Shown here in pieces: positions 1 to 12,440 of a stretch of 64,000 nucleotides of DNA. A program made the position numbers and the translations under genes. The notes under the pieces are model-generated. The model made no database searches. It was not told where the DNA came from and saw only the letters and a list, made by a program, of their open reading frames with translations. The stretch is taken from the NCBI GenBank assembly GCA_950106755.1, contig OX467083.1, forward strand, positions 45,088,555-45,152,554, written 5' to 3'. Within the stretch, counting starts at the first letter, position 1; each line of letters starts with the position of its first letter. The DNA comes from Climacium dendroides. Its lineage: Eukaryota > Streptophyta > Bryopsida > Hypnales > Climaciaceae.

Positions 1-16
1 GAGGAGAAGCATTTAC

Positions 17-55
17 CTCATCGTCTTCAAGCAGCTTGATGAGGCCGGGATCCAT
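17..55 (-). CDS. TAF4-like TFIID subunit, first coding exon only (partial)
   Basis: Read on the minus strand, an ATG at 55 opens 13 codons (MDPGLIKLLEDDE) that end at a GTAAAT splice donor at 16-11. The rest of the gene lies before the window. The peptide resembles the conserved start of plant TAF4/TAF4b (MDP, then KLLEEDED), the TFIID subunit with a histone-fold domain that helps assemble the Pol II pre-initiation complex in the nucleus. Upstream on the minus strand (about 60-250) the DNA is GC-richer than its surroundings and holds an AAACCCTAAACCCC telo-box at about 177-192, common in promoters and leaders of plant housekeeping genes. Only 13 residues are visible, so the family call rests on a short but distinctive N-terminus; another protein starting this way cannot be excluded. 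Confidence 0.4.
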
Positions 56-300
56 GGCATGGCCCGGTGGCGGACAGCAGAAGCGGCGATAGTGTGGGCA
101 AGATGAAGCCGAATTCGGTGAGCGGGGAGATGTGTGTGAGGAGGGCTCGGGCGGAGCATACATGAACCAAGCGCTCCAAACCCTAAACCCCTTCCTTGCC
201 TAACGCATATGGACCTGCCTCGCCTTAAGAATGACGAATTGGCTCAGATGTTCACAAAGCTGCGGTAGGGCCGTCGGACGGCGGCAGGCGACGGCCGTCA
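56..300 (-). promoter_or_regulatory. Probable leader/promoter of the TAF4-like gene, with telo-box
   Basis: GC-rich island next to the 13-codon exon, containing AAACCCTAAACCCC. It is inferred to be leader and promoter from its position and composition; no TATA box was recognised. Confidence 0.35.
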
Positions 301-3220
301 GGTACTACAGTACTGGTAACACTATTTTTGAATCTTGTCATTTTCATATCACATTCATATGATTTTGTGGATCAACTTCCATACTGCACTAGACGTGACT
401 TTTGTATGAACTTCATCCGACTAGAAATTTCAGTAGCCTTTTTAAGACTTACACCTTAAAAAGGTTGCAGTTTAACCTTTCAGTGCTTGGATTCATTGTG
501 ATAGAAAAAAAAAAAAAAAAAAAAAAAACTCAAAATTGCAAAGTAGATGATCACATACAATTGAAAACTTTTACTCCATGAGAGATACATGCCCATATAA
601 TCTACAGAATGCAAATCTAAATTAATATATCTCGCAAAAAAATGAAAACCTAAATTAATAGATCACACAAAAAAATTTAAAGAAATGTTAGTGGATTGAA
701 AGATTACATAGTTTGACCACTAAAATATTGGTGTTGACTACAACACATGGCCTTAATCTCCTTAATCTCCTTCATACTTAGCACTGAAATTTTTTGCAAT
801 TTAAAATTTGCAAAAAATCACAAACTAAAACAACTATACTAGAAGCATGTTTCTCAGGGGGTGTACTCCCCTTTTTTTATGTTAGCGTGTGAATAAAACT
901 TTGGACCTTCTATTTACTTTTTGAATTTTAAATACAATTAAATGATTAAAACATAAAGAGATTTTCCTACTTTGAAAGTTTATGTTTTGAATTATTGATA
1001 TTTTTATTTGTTAATAATAAATAGTTATAAATTTTTGAAGTAAAAAGATACACTGTAGAACTGAAAAACAATTTTCACACCACTACATTATATAAGAAAA
1101 AATTGTTTAAAAAATGAACAAAAAAAGCCTAAAAATAACTCTCTATTGAAAGCTCATTTTGAGTAGAATATTGATACAATGGTCATCTAAATGTATTCTC
1201 TGAAAATATTTGAGTTAAAAAAATATGTCATTTTAGTGCATTTTTAACCTCTTCTAGAAATCATTCCATATTTTATTTAAGTTTGAAATTTTGAGAGTAG
1301 AATCATATAGTCATTAGAAAACAATGCTCAAAATTTGAAGTTAAAATTATAATTTATTAAAAACCACTTGTTCGCACGTGATTAGTTGTAGTAGAACTAA
1401 GTGCAACCCCGGGGCATGTTTTCAACAACTTTTCATACAAATAATATATCTAAATTTGGAAATATTGAGCTTACAATAAGAAGACTTGGAAGTGAAATTT
1501 AAGCCTCAAGGTACCCTATGTGAAGGTCAAATTTGACAAAAATTAAGTCATTTTGTAAATGGTGAAAATCCAATGTGGAAATTCAATCTATCCATACATC
1601 ATTTACATTATCCAATGGCAACCATCTCATAAAACAACTAAAGTTGCATATTCAGATGGAAGTTGAGGAAAATGGGTAAAATTTTACCCATTTTCTTGCT
1701 TGGTTGTCAAGATAAACACCTACAACTGTATCATTCAACACCAAGGTATTATGGCCTAGAATTTGTTTTTTCACATTCATTTGGGTGAACTATTACTTGT
1801 TTTTGAAAAGCAAATAGTCTTGAGAAGGATGATAAAGCCACTAAGTAGTTTGCTTGGGCATTTCATGGTTAATCCTTGAAAGGCCTTTGGAATCCCTCTA
1901 TATAACCCATATTTAGCCTTATAATTCTTCAATTGTGGTATAATATATGAATTGTGGTATATTATTACTTGCATATTATTATGATAATTGATTTACTTTA
2001 TAGTGAAAAGTATTTGGTCAATGTTTTTTTAATCAAATACGGCCAAATTCATAAAATACTATATGGCTGCAAAAGGCTTTCAAGGGTTAAGAACATATTG
2101 AAATGTTTTGAATTTACACTTTGATTCTTAATAGATATTGAATTAGAATTAATTGTAAAGTTACCTAAAATCTATGTTTATGTGGTACTTCTTTCAATGC
2201 TTATTCTAGACAATTAAAAAAAATTGATACAACTTATGATTTTTGTTCAAATTAAGAGCAATTTCCAAGAAGCTTGGGCATTTAGGATAAAATAAATTCA
2301 ACATATAAACAATATATGCCAGTTCTTTTAGAAGGCAACATCCTTAAGGGGTTAATCAAAAGAAAATCAAAACTACTAGAAATGAGGTGTCTTGATTGAC
2401 ATGATCATAATTATCTACTTTGCGATTTGGAGTTTATTGCCTACTTATATTCAAGGCAATTCCATTTCTACTAAAGTAAGAAGGTAGAATGACACATTTG
2501 GGTGTTTTTAAGTCAACAATGTTCTACACCATAAGTCCATAGCCATACCAAATATCATAAGTTAGAGTCTATCTTTTCATCTTGTTGTCCCATCTTGGCT
2601 TGTCCCAATCCCATCTCTAGTTGCAAGTGTTTCAAAGTTTTAGTATTCCATAGTTCTTATATTTCTAGTTGAGTGTTTCTAAAAGAAGGAAGCTATAAGA
2701 ACCCTTGAACAACTAAAAATGTATTTCTCGCTTATTTAGGTGGAGTATATTTATGATCAATAAGGTGAATCATTCAAGATTCTCATGGTGTTCACGAGAA
2801 AAGTCAAATAATCAAATCAAAGTAGACCAACTTCTTTTAAGTAGTTTCATCTACCATTAAGCATTTAAACCTTATTTAAACCTAAATAAATCAAAATTGG
2901 ACCCTATATGATTTCATTGCACTCAAGGCGATTTGTGATATGCCAAAATAGTTAAATATGGCATATCACAAAATTTCTCATTATTTTGTTTTTTCCTCCA
3001 TAGTGTTAGGAAGCTCATGAATTCTAAGGTTTTGGTTGTGATGTTTAGGGGTTAAGAAGAAGACAATTTGATGTGATTAGATTGGATGCAACCAATGAAT
3101 GCTTTGTTGTTATTCTTCAAAATTCAAAGTGGAGAAATTCCTACTTTTTGTGAATCCAAAAAAACCTCAAATTGAATTAGATTTCAATTGCTAGGCATAA
3201 GGGTCTTAAAACTATGAAAA
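250..3220. repeat. AT-rich gene-free stretch with repeats; poly(A) run at 505-528
   Basis: No convincing exon was found. The stretch has a 24-base A run (505-528) and several boundaries of the form TTAACCC...GGGTTAA (1869, 2090, 2355, 3055) that recur across the window. Most of it reads as decayed non-coding repeat. Confidence 0.5.
1869..2090. mobile_element. Short TTAA-flanked inverted-repeat element (MITE-like), 222 bp
   Basis: The left end reads TTAATCCTTGAAAGGCCTTT and the reverse complement of the right end reads TTAACCCTTGAAAGCCTTTT, an inverted match of about 18 of 20 positions. Both ends carry TTAA, as expected for a TTAA target duplication. There is no coding capacity. It belongs to the same terminus family as 17701-17939. 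The resemblance to piggyBac-type ends (TTAA target, CCC start) is an inference. Confidence 0.6.
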
Positions 3221-3610
3221 TCTTTCAGCTCTCTTTTTGCATGTCAAATCTAAAAAATTGGTCAACAAAAAAATATGAGGTTGAAGGGCCTAATATGCAT
3301 AATCCGAATCAATTTATGACTTCTCAAAATCTACTCTACAAGTTTAAAAAAGAATTGTTAATGTGATTTTTTCTCCAAGATCTAGTGTATTTGAGGCTCA
3401 TTTCCAAGAGCCCTCACCACTATGGAAAGTCAAGATTACAATGGACACCCTTGCACAAAATTTAGAATAGAGAAATCATAATCGTTCATTTTCAAAATCA
3501 GATTTTTGATGCTAAAATTAGACTTTGAAAAGAATTTGTCAAAAATATAAACTACTAAAAGTTGCAACTTAGTTGGGTCTTATTTTACTTCAAAGTATTA
3601 AACTATTAAA
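3150..3610 (+). repeat. Dispersed AT-rich repeat, copy a (matches 18650-19110)
   Basis: Shared landmarks in the same order include a CATGTCAAATCTAAAAAA block, a CTTCTCAAAATCTACTCTAC block, and a block around CATTTCCAAGAGCCCTCAC followed by AATGGACACCCTT. Visual identity is roughly 80-85 percent. No ORF is conserved between the copies. Confidence 0.7.
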
Positions 3611-3619
3611 AATAGAAAC

Positions 3620-4120
3620 TTAAGGTGAAGGTGCCCATAACCGATCAAATAAGCAATTATGGACATGATTTGGAGTCGTGCAAGGCAAAGCAAATATTTT
3701 CATAGTTGCATTGATGATAGGAATGAAGAGGATTGCAAAATTCTTGGTAATTCTATTGCTTGAATTGAAATTACTATGAACTTTGGAAGGCAAAAAGTGC
3801 TCCAAACCCATAGCCAATGTCTACATTCTTTTAATTCCAATCATTCAAGAACAACTTTCTTGTTTATTGTTTCTTACTTTTTTGCTCACTACTTTGGAAC
3901 ATGCGCCATGTACTTAATAGTCCAAACCTTGAAAAGAAGAAAAAAACACATTCCAAACTCCATTTCGAAATTTGTTCCAACCTTAGTTGGAAATATTGCA
4001 CCCTATTAATTGCTAATGGGGCATCAGTTAGAAATGGGTGCCTTCACCTTAGTTGGGTCTTGTTTAACTTCAAAGTATTGTCAACACCAGAATTTGGTGC
4101 CTCGGACATTTAAGGTTAAA
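3620..4120 (+). repeat. Dispersed repeat, copy a (matches 46615-47040)
   Basis: The stretch from GGACATGAT through GGCAAAGCAAATATTTTC and GGTAATTCTATTGCTTGAA recurs downstream of RPC9. It ends in ACATTTAAGGTTAA, close to the TTAA-type boundary seen elsewhere. It lies immediately before the methyltransferase leader; short ORFs in it are not conserved in the other copy. Confidence 0.65.
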
Positions 4121-4259
4121 ACAAGCATAGGGTTAAAACAAGCACGCTTCATCCTTTTTGTCAGCCTGTTTTTTTTCCAAATTCCCTCTGCCTCGGTGAT
4201 TGCCCCCATACGGAACGCCCAGCTCCGTATGAACCACGAACGTGATGATTGTGCCTAAA

Positions 4260-4350
4260 AGCACGAGACCCAAGGTCCATCCCCGCGTCCCCATCCTAAA
4301 CCCGCGGGAACCCATGACCAAATGGACGCCATCCGACCGTCGCAGAAGTC
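4260..4350 (+). repeat. Leader module A, copy 1 (matches 43573-43662)
   Basis: GGGAACCCATGACCAAATGG and its flanks recur upstream of RPC9 in the same orientation. Together with module B (4854-5053) it shows that the 5' regions of two unrelated genes share ancestry. Confidence 0.75.
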
Positions 4351-6661
4351 AATGGCCACGATGAGGGGTTCAGTTTGGGACCAGCCCGCGATCATTTGCT
4401 TCTTCTTCTTGCCACAAAGCAAGCAAGCTTACGGCCGCAGCAGGTGTCCAATTCACGCGCACGCCTCGCCCAGATCATCGCACCCCGAATTGTGCATCTC
4501 CCCGGTACGTCCCCGTGTTCGATCTCACCTCTGTGCGTCGCAACAGGAATTTTTTCGACACCGATTTAGATTGCTGGAGTGCCGGAACGAAGAAGCTCTC
4601 TTTGGTGAACTGTTGCTTGAATGGTTGCGTGTGAGGGTGACTGGATGCCTGTGCCGGGTGCTTCGCGGTTGCTGTGCAGCTGGAGTGGTGCTTGGACAGG
4701 CATTGTGTCGTCATGTGCTTGGGGCAATGCTGGTGACTAATCCTGCAGTCACCTTCTCTTGTCGCTCCCTTTTTCTTCGTGTAGGGCATCTTGGGACGAG
4801 TGTAGTCATGCTGGCGAGATTTCGGATGTATCCGATGCGATCCATATTGTTTGAAAATCTGTTTCTGTTTTTCTCCTTGGCTCTCTGAGATTCGCTGTGC
4901 GAGGTTTCAATTTCTAATTTGTCCTTGTGCTCCTATTTTACATACGCTTCTTGCACTGATTGGTAATTCACATCCATAGTTCATTATTGAACTCATTCAA
5001 TTGCTGACAGACATCTTGATTGTTCGTGGAAGAAGAAGTTGTTATCCGAAATTCTCGTAGAAGAATATGTCTGGCTTCTGAAGTGAGGGATTGGGAGTGG
5101 TGAAATTCGCATGGCTAGCAATGACTGTTGATGATGAGTCAATTCCATGGGCTTTGAACCGTCACGTTTTCGAGAGGATTGTCAGTGGAGGGGATATTAA
5201 GAGTAGCTGTGGGATAAATGGGGTTACATGCCAGGGCTCGAATCCTCTGCTATGTAGTTCTTATTTCAGTCGCCTTCACATTGCGCACTATCCTTCGGGT
5301 AACCGCTTAGTTGAGCTGACTCTTGATGATGCACCAATTGGTTTCAAGGTCGGTGGGTTTGATTGGCGTTTTTTTACTGTCTTTTGGACATTTACTGGTG
5401 AAGGCGTAGCCAGAAAGGAAATCGATTGAATTTTGTCTTATCAGATATAAACGATGCTGCAATTTAGGTGGTACTTGGCACCTCCTAGTTGAGTGTTTCC
5501 TTTGGTGCGATACTCACAGGAGTGATGTCTCTCTGCGATCGTTTGCCAGTTAGGCACTTTTTGCCGACGTTTAGTCTTTACAGTTTAAATAAGCTGCTCT
5601 AATGCTGCTGAAGCTTTGTGACGATTGCTCTTTATGCTGGTTCTGATCTTTTTATATCCTCGCCTCTTTGTTATCTGAAAAACTTATAGCATGTACTGCG
5701 ATGTGAATCAATCCGTCAACTTGCTACTTCTTCCGAGCGTTCTGTTCTGATACTGTAGGGTTGGGTGATTGGTGTTTACCTGGATCACTCTGATACATTG
5801 GAAAGAAAACACTATTGCCCACAACCGTGAATTGGGTTCGCCTTTCTCTTCTTGTAATTTTAACCAGTAACTACTCCAGCTAAATCGTGTTTCCTATTTT
5901 TAGCTGGAGTAGTTAACTTCCAAATCAATTTGGACACTGATTTGGGATCAACCTCTGCAGATTTATTATTCTTGCTCTTATCAAACGAACTCCTTACAAA
6001 ATTCGGTGTTGTGATATAAGTTTTGCATCTTGGCACCGAATCTTAGTGATCAATCGTGTGTTTGTATTTGAACATTCTGCCTTTTCATCATCTTTTCTGT
6101 TACCTGTTCTTTTCTTGGTTAGTCGCTGTTTTGGACGAACGGTATCCCCTTCGAACGTGAAAAATCTCGATTGACAGCTTGGTGATTGATTGCGTTGAGA
6201 TTGCTGTTTACTACCTACCAAAAAGTTAAACGTTTTTTACATTCCTTGAGAAGATGGAGGTATCTGTGCATGGATCAGATGGCAATCTCACCTCAGTGTA
6301 CTTCGCTTCCTTAGGTCGATGTAATTGTTAAGCCTAGGGTTTAAATAGTTTCCTCTGAAATACAGAAGAGCGATGTGCATAACGTCTTGTCAATGCATCT
6401 TGTCTTCAGTGCTTTCCTCTGAAATTATTCGTGAGGACTTGTGAGGTAGTTTGGACAATTATTTCTCCAGTGTTGCGAATCATGTGAAATCTGCTACCAA
6501 ATCGAACCCCTTTATGTTATCTTCCATTAAAAGAAAGGTGGTAGTGCTCAATCTGTTTTCGTTATTGCGGTTCACTGTAAGTGTTGAGAGTAAGAAGCTG
6601 TTGATCAAGAAAGTGCTGTCTCATTTTCAGGTTTCAGGATTTCTTTTCATGTAATTGAAGT
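4351..6661 (+). promoter_or_regulatory. Promoter and long 5' leader of the methyltransferase gene
   Basis: A GC-richer, pyrimidine-tract-bearing stretch (4400-4900) is followed by about 1.7 kb without a long coding exon. A TTTCAG acceptor-like site shortly before the ATG at 6662 suggests a leader intron; its donor is uncertain (CCCCG|GTACGT near 4505 is one option). The apparent 188-codon ORF at 4322-4888 lacks recognisable motifs and is treated as leader sequence. A 17-bp hairpin lies at 5868-5914. Confidence 0.4.
4854..5053 (+). repeat. Leader module B, copy 1 (matches 44145-44340)
   Basis: About 195 bp is near-identical (visually over 90 percent) to the sequence ahead of RPC9, including CTCCTTGGCTCTCTGAGATT and CATACGCTTCTTGCACTGAT. 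Such identity between non-coding copies 39 kb apart suggests recent duplication, gene conversion or constraint. Confidence 0.85.
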
Positions 6662-9600
6662 ATGACGAAAGGAAAGGGCCAGCCTCAAGCCTATGGAGAT
6701 GAATCGTACTGGGACAACAGATACAGTCAAGACGTTGGCTCGTTTGATTGGTACCAGCGGTATGCTGGTTTGGCCCCTCTTATCAACATGTATCTTCCCA
6801 AGACAGACAATGTGATGATGGTTGGCTGCGGTAATGCAGGTTTGTGCCAGTCCTAGTTATATTTTCGAACTAGAGGGATTATTTTGTAAAAGTTGGCGGT
6901 AGTCCTGGTCTTCCAAGAATAGGACTAGTGGACTTTATTGCATTTAAGTCCTGCGTACATTGAAAAGTATCATTCCATGAGTATCACTTCTTCCAAGCAC
7001 TCTTAGGGTACGGTACATGACCACTTTCTAGGCCATGTCGGATCACGCTTTTGGCTGGTCTTAGATACGGTATCTCTTTAAGAGTTCTCAAGGGCAGGTG
7101 CTAGCTTGTGGTTGTGGGGACAGTCATATCGGAGGACATGATAAACGATGGCTATCAAAGTATTATGAATATCGACATCTCTCAAGTTGTGATTAACGTC
7201 ATGATTGAGAAGTACAAGGACATGCCACAACTTCAGTGTACTTTTGCTTCCACCTTACGTCGGGTCGTTCATTAGCCGTTGCTTTACGTTACTTGAGGCT
7301 GCAGCTTATCTGTTTCAGAATTCCTGTTGTTCAACTAGAAGTACAAATGGTAATAGGAATCTCAGGTTCTCGCCTTGCATCAGTGTCCTTGATTACTTTC
7401 ATCTATTTTTTCAAAAAGGATATAGTAATTTGGCAGAGGCGCTTACATGTTGCACATTTGTTCCTGTGTCTACAGACCGAAGGATGGATGTTCGACAGTT
7501 GGCTTTTAATGATGGAGAATTTGATTCTGTGCTTGATAAAGGTGCTTGCCAGTCTACTGTTTTTTGCATTGTAGGACTTGTAACAGACGGATGAGTCAAT
7601 GAATTGTCCATAAGTTTGAAGAGCGTATAACGTGGATTTGTTATTAGACGTGACCGGTTTACTGAGGGTTCTCTCAACATGAAAGTTAAATATTTGTTAC
7701 GTCTGTTCCATCACCTTATGATTGACGCCACTATATGTCATTAGTCTCAAACTGATTCTATTTTCTTGGCAATACGTGCAGGCATGTTCGACTCATTGAT
7801 GGTATTGGTCTTTTTCCTTTGTATCAGTTTTCCTAACCATCTAGTTTTCGTATGCGTTTGTGATTAATGCACTGCTTTGCGGTTCTTATCAAGGAATGTA
7901 TTCCTGATATGCCAAATGATATCATGGCATGTACAATATAGCAATCATGTTTTGCAGTTGACTGCTTCGCGGTTGACAACATGTTATTATGAAGTAGTGC
8001 GTGTAACTACATATGATACATCTTATATCGATTTTGTGAAAATTATGGGTTGTGAACTACGAGCTTGTTGCTAGTTGTATAGCAAGACCCTCCCATCTTA
8101 TAGCATGCACTGGTCTGTTGGTGGTAACAGTGCGGGTCTAGTGCACCAACAAGTGCTGCATCCATGATTAAAGAGGTTCGCAGGTACATGATTCATTTCT
8201 GTTATATTTCTGTTATATTTTTTGGTCCGCATGTATTCCAACACTACTATTGACTTGTAGTTTCTACTATTAATTTTTTAGGATTCCAAAGGTCTCTGAA
8301 TAAAACCTATGAATAGACAAGGAGTCAAAGATAGACGTTTCTGCTCGTCTTGATGTTCCGTGTTACATTGAATTTTGATTATCTACTTGCGTATATGTGA
8401 CGAGTGTGGGGATTTCCAATTGAAAGTAATCCTATTCAGCTTGAAAGCTTTTTCAAACATAATTGTCCCCAAACTTGGTTCTTGTGCACCCACAACATTT
8501 AGCTCACCCGTGAGGCTGGTTGCAGGGTGTTGAAGCCAGGAGGTGTTTATATGCTTGTAAGTGTTTTTTGCATTGCTAAGCTATTAAACATAGTTACAAC
8601 ATGTGTGTAAGTGCGTCACTTTTTGTACCAGGGACTTGCCAATGGGCAGTCACGCACCAAGGTGCTTCTGTAGGTCCATTGTGTATATATCTTTACCTTC
8701 GGTACATTCGCTTAGTTTCTTACATTGTTATCTTGAGCAGATTACATATGGTGACCCACGGGTTCGATTCCCTCATTTGAAGAACGAGGATGCTCCTTGG
8801 GAAATCAAACTGCATGTAATACGTATGTTTTGCATCTTCTCTTGAATTTCTAATGTGCTCTTCTTTTGTTCTGTCCAGCATGATTGAATGCATCTAATTA
8901 GGTCACTTTTTACTAGACAATGCTTGAAGGATCTGTAATCAAGACGCCAAATCTCTGGGTTTTTTGATGTTTCACTATTTGGTGACCGTGAACTTTCTGA
9001 GGTTTTATGTTCTTGGATAGGTACGATTGGACATTCTGATGTGTAGAACCACAAGGTAGTCGTAGAAGAGCTGTTTTGCACATCTCTGGGTGTATTGATC
9101 TTATACCAGATATGAGCAAGCATTCGATTTTTGCTTAGCTTGTTTTCATAGTTAATGAATCATGATTTATGTCGCGGCAGCAAGACCTGGCTCCAAGAGG
9201 GCAAATGAGGGTACATCCCGGCCCATTACTGAACCTGTTCCTCTTGGAGATGACATGACAATTGGACCGACATTCAACCTTGAAGATCCTGATTTGCATT
9301 ATGTTTATGTTTGTATTAAGGTGAGAAACCCATACCTTTCAGAGGTAAGTTCCTGTATGCTGGAAGGTATGTAGCTTTTACATATGTTTACGAGTATTAT
9401 GAATCGTTCTATCCTAATCAATTTCAGCCAGGAGAAAGTACAGAAGTTAACCCTGGAAGGACGTGGCCTATCGTAAGGGTTAAGTATTGTAACTGGAGGT
9501 TCTTGTGCTTCATATGTCATTTACGTTTCTTAGAAGTTTCTTTAAAACAAATGAATAAAACACATGGAAGCTGAAAGGGTTTAATTTGGGAGATTTGCTG

Positions 9601-9685
9601 CATAACGTCACAGGAAGGTAGCGCTGCTACAGCTAAACGCCCAGACAAGAGATTATCAGAAAGGAGGCCACCAGAAAAGAAGTAA
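6662..9685 (+). CDS. eEF1A-lysine-methyltransferase-like class I SAM methyltransferase, ten exons
   Basis: Exons by frame and GT-AG sites: 6662-6839, 7124-7237, 7476-7541, 7782-7801, 8131-8183, 8526-8556, 8741-8822, 9181-9320, 9428-9472 and 9614-9685; 266 residues. The N-terminal SYWDNRY and SFDWY motifs, the glycine-rich SAM loop VGCGNA (motif I, about residues 54-59), NIDIS (motif post I), a DSVLDKG core, LKPGGVYMLITYGDP and the final LHYVYVCIK strand are those of the METTL13/EEF1AKMT4 group and its plant relatives (At4g34360 type). The family methylates lysines of elongation factor 1A in the cytosol; the substrate here is inferred. Exon 4 is a 20-nt micro-exon. The 45-nt exon 9428-9472 keeps frame whether used or skipped (251 residues without it). 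The basic tail KRPDKRLSERRPPEKK is a likely species-specific extension. The start is the first ATG before the conserved YWDNRY block. Confidence 0.85.
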
Positions 9686-12440
9686 CCAATTCAGTGTCTC
9701 CGAATGGTGAGCACAAGCACAAGTACTAACACTAAAGCACCTTATCGATCTGTAATAATGAATAGTTCGAAAGTTTAGTTAAATTGACATTTAAACTACC
9801 TGTAAAGGGTTTAGTAGATATAATTTCATCCGCGTCAATATCATGATTAGCCTTGTTGAGGAACGTAGTTTATTGTTATCCCATGCGAAGCCCGTTCTAA
9901 TTCTCTCATTAATTTTCCACGCGTAATATTTGGAGAGAAAATTGGAGTTCCCTTAATCCCTAAATGCCTACCATTTTTGGATTTTTCTGTAGTTCAAGAG
10001 AGTATGCCTTGGTGCCGCAAGGAGCACTGATAGAATGCCAACTCCTCGATCCTGGCGATGTTCTACATGTCTTCTAAAATTCTTCGTGATGGATGATAGC
10101 AGGTTGAATGTGATGATGTGACGTATATTTCTTGTAGGCATTAGGGTTTATCTTGACATGCACTCTTGCAGTTATTGTGTGAAATTCTCTGTACTTTACC
10201 GTGCTTTCCACATGGGACAGGTTTACATCAAATAGGTGAGGAGAGCGGCTAAAAATACAGGGATTATTTGTATGAAATTAACCAAGTTCGAAGGACTAAG
10301 CAACATTGTTTGACCTTATCATGTGGCCCAATTTCCAAGCCGAATTAATGATGAGTAGGATTAAATGTTGTCGTAGAGTCCTTTGAATTAGCTACTTTCT
10401 CTTCAATAATTATGCATTTCTAGCCATTCTCCTCCCGCTGTTGAGTGTCGTGTGCAGAGAACTGTTTGCTTTTTTCTGTGTTGTCGTTTTTTACTGCAGA
10501 CAATAACTGTTGTCTTTCACTGGCAGAAGGGTGAAAAAGAGACTAAGATGCAGTTAGGTGGCGCCAAAGGTAAATTTAAGATGGAGCCGGGGCAATTCAA
10601 TTTATAATAATGGAATTCTCCATATTGACGTCAAAGGTATGCATTGTTGCATACCCTTTTCAAATTCGTGGGAACTGTCTGTGACGCAGTTGCACCATGG
10701 GGATATCACTTGAGCTAAGCTTACTGTGTTCAGCGTGTGAAGTGGATGTGTCGAAGGACCACACTTGTGGTATGAGGTCGTTGAAAGCCATTTTAGTAGT
10801 TGCTTTGTGATTTGGTACCTGTAATTTGGGTTAGGGAGTAGGTTAGCCGCTTAGCAATGCTAGAGCAGTGATCGTGTGTGGTGCCCTGCATATTTAAAAA
10901 CATTGCTGCAGATCGATGCATCTAAGGTTATTGGAATCTATTTTCATTGGAGCATCATAATTTGGTGGATATTATGCAATTGAAGGGGTTTCGGGAGAGT
11001 GTACTCGTCGATTGGTTTTTGTTCCAGAGTCTAAATGCTTGATACTGGATGGTCATGTGCCTCTCGTGAGCATACTGTATTCAGTATCATTAGATTTGAT
11101 ACTTCATCAAAGGATGTATCAATAGAAATTTATCCCGGGGATTCCAGGAGGACTCCAATGTACAGTATTTCAACAAGAGAGTAAGGTCTCATGCGTTTGA
11201 AGGAACCGGCATGCATTAAGAGTCTGTTTGTTCAGGGTCCCACATCAATTTGTACACTGTACAATAAATACTTCTTTGAGGAATGTTTTGGTAATTTTAG
11301 ATACTTAAATGTTGATTAAGGTTGAACCATTCAAAGTATGGTAGAAGTACCTATTTCAGACAGCTCCCTTGTGATGGTTTTTTAGGGTGACATATTGTGG
11401 ATGATAGTTGGATGCACTATTCAATGAATTTGTGTTTGTACCATCTCATCTACTCATCTCTTTTCCCTCCTTATTTAGGGAGAAGTGTCAAAGCTAATTG
11501 TAGTAGGTGAGTCTATGAGATTGGAATGGTTCCAAATGAAAAAAATACATTTATATAGAATAACATATTCATTCTTGGGGGAAAAAATTCACTTTTTCAT
11601 GTAATCTTCATCCTTATGTTTGTATATATAGAATTTAATTTCTCAACAAACTTCCCGTATCCTATAGGTTGAAATGCTTAGGTTATTACAAAGAGGTACT
11701 GATTAGTTGGCTCTCATTTAGTACTGCCACACTTATTATATTTCCTACAGCTGTATTATTTTAGAGAGGATTATTAGCTTATAGAATATTGACTTAGGGA
11801 GGTTCTACCTATTGTTGAGTCCAAAAGTACTCATCACAAATCATCATTGCTCTACAACTTGTTAACCCTAAAAGGATGAGACTTAGCACCAAGGCAATGA
11901 GCTAAAAAACAATCCAATTATTAGATGATTAGGTACATTTTTTTGTGTCTATAGTAATTGTGAAAGTCATTTATCAAACACTTTTATGATATTCTATGAC
12001 TTAATTTATAGGTTTTAACTTTCAACCACAATTAATCATTTGTAAAAAATGTTTGACAAAGATTTAAATATGCAAAGTAAAAAAGAAAATTTCTTCAAGG
12101 TTAACTATGCAATTCAACTTTCCAAATAAAGCATTTTGAAAAGTACTTGGAGAGATGGCAAATAGATGTTCTATAAAGAGATGAAGATGAAGAGACTCAA
12201 AAATAGTGTAAACTTGACTCTAAATGACCATTTACACTAGCCTACCATTCTTCATCCCATTTGAATGTGCACCTTTTGCTTTTGAAAATAGAATCATGGA
12301 TACATTTACGGGTACTTTTCACCATGATTGGCTCGCATTTTGAATTTGAACTTAATAAGCACTAGCGTGCCTTGTACAATTGTTACAACCAAAATAAATG
12401 TAAATGTAATTTTCTAATTTTCTAATTAATAAAAACTTTG
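9686..12440. other. 3' flank of the methyltransferase gene, then gene-free DNA
   Basis: No exon was recognised. Roughly the first kilobase has balanced composition and may hold the 3' UTR. After about 11300 the sequence becomes AT-rich, with a TTAACCCTAAAAGGA boundary at 11872 of the TTAA family. Confidence 0.4.

Noticed and set aside
505..528. Poly(A) run as a retrotransposon tail
   Set aside because: No LINE or SINE body or target duplication was recognised next to it; kept only as a simple repeat.
4322..4888. 188-codon ORF in the methyltransferase 5' region
   Set aside because: No domain, biased composition, overlaps an ORF on the other strand and lies in a leader that is only partly shared with its duplicate; treated as a chance ORF.
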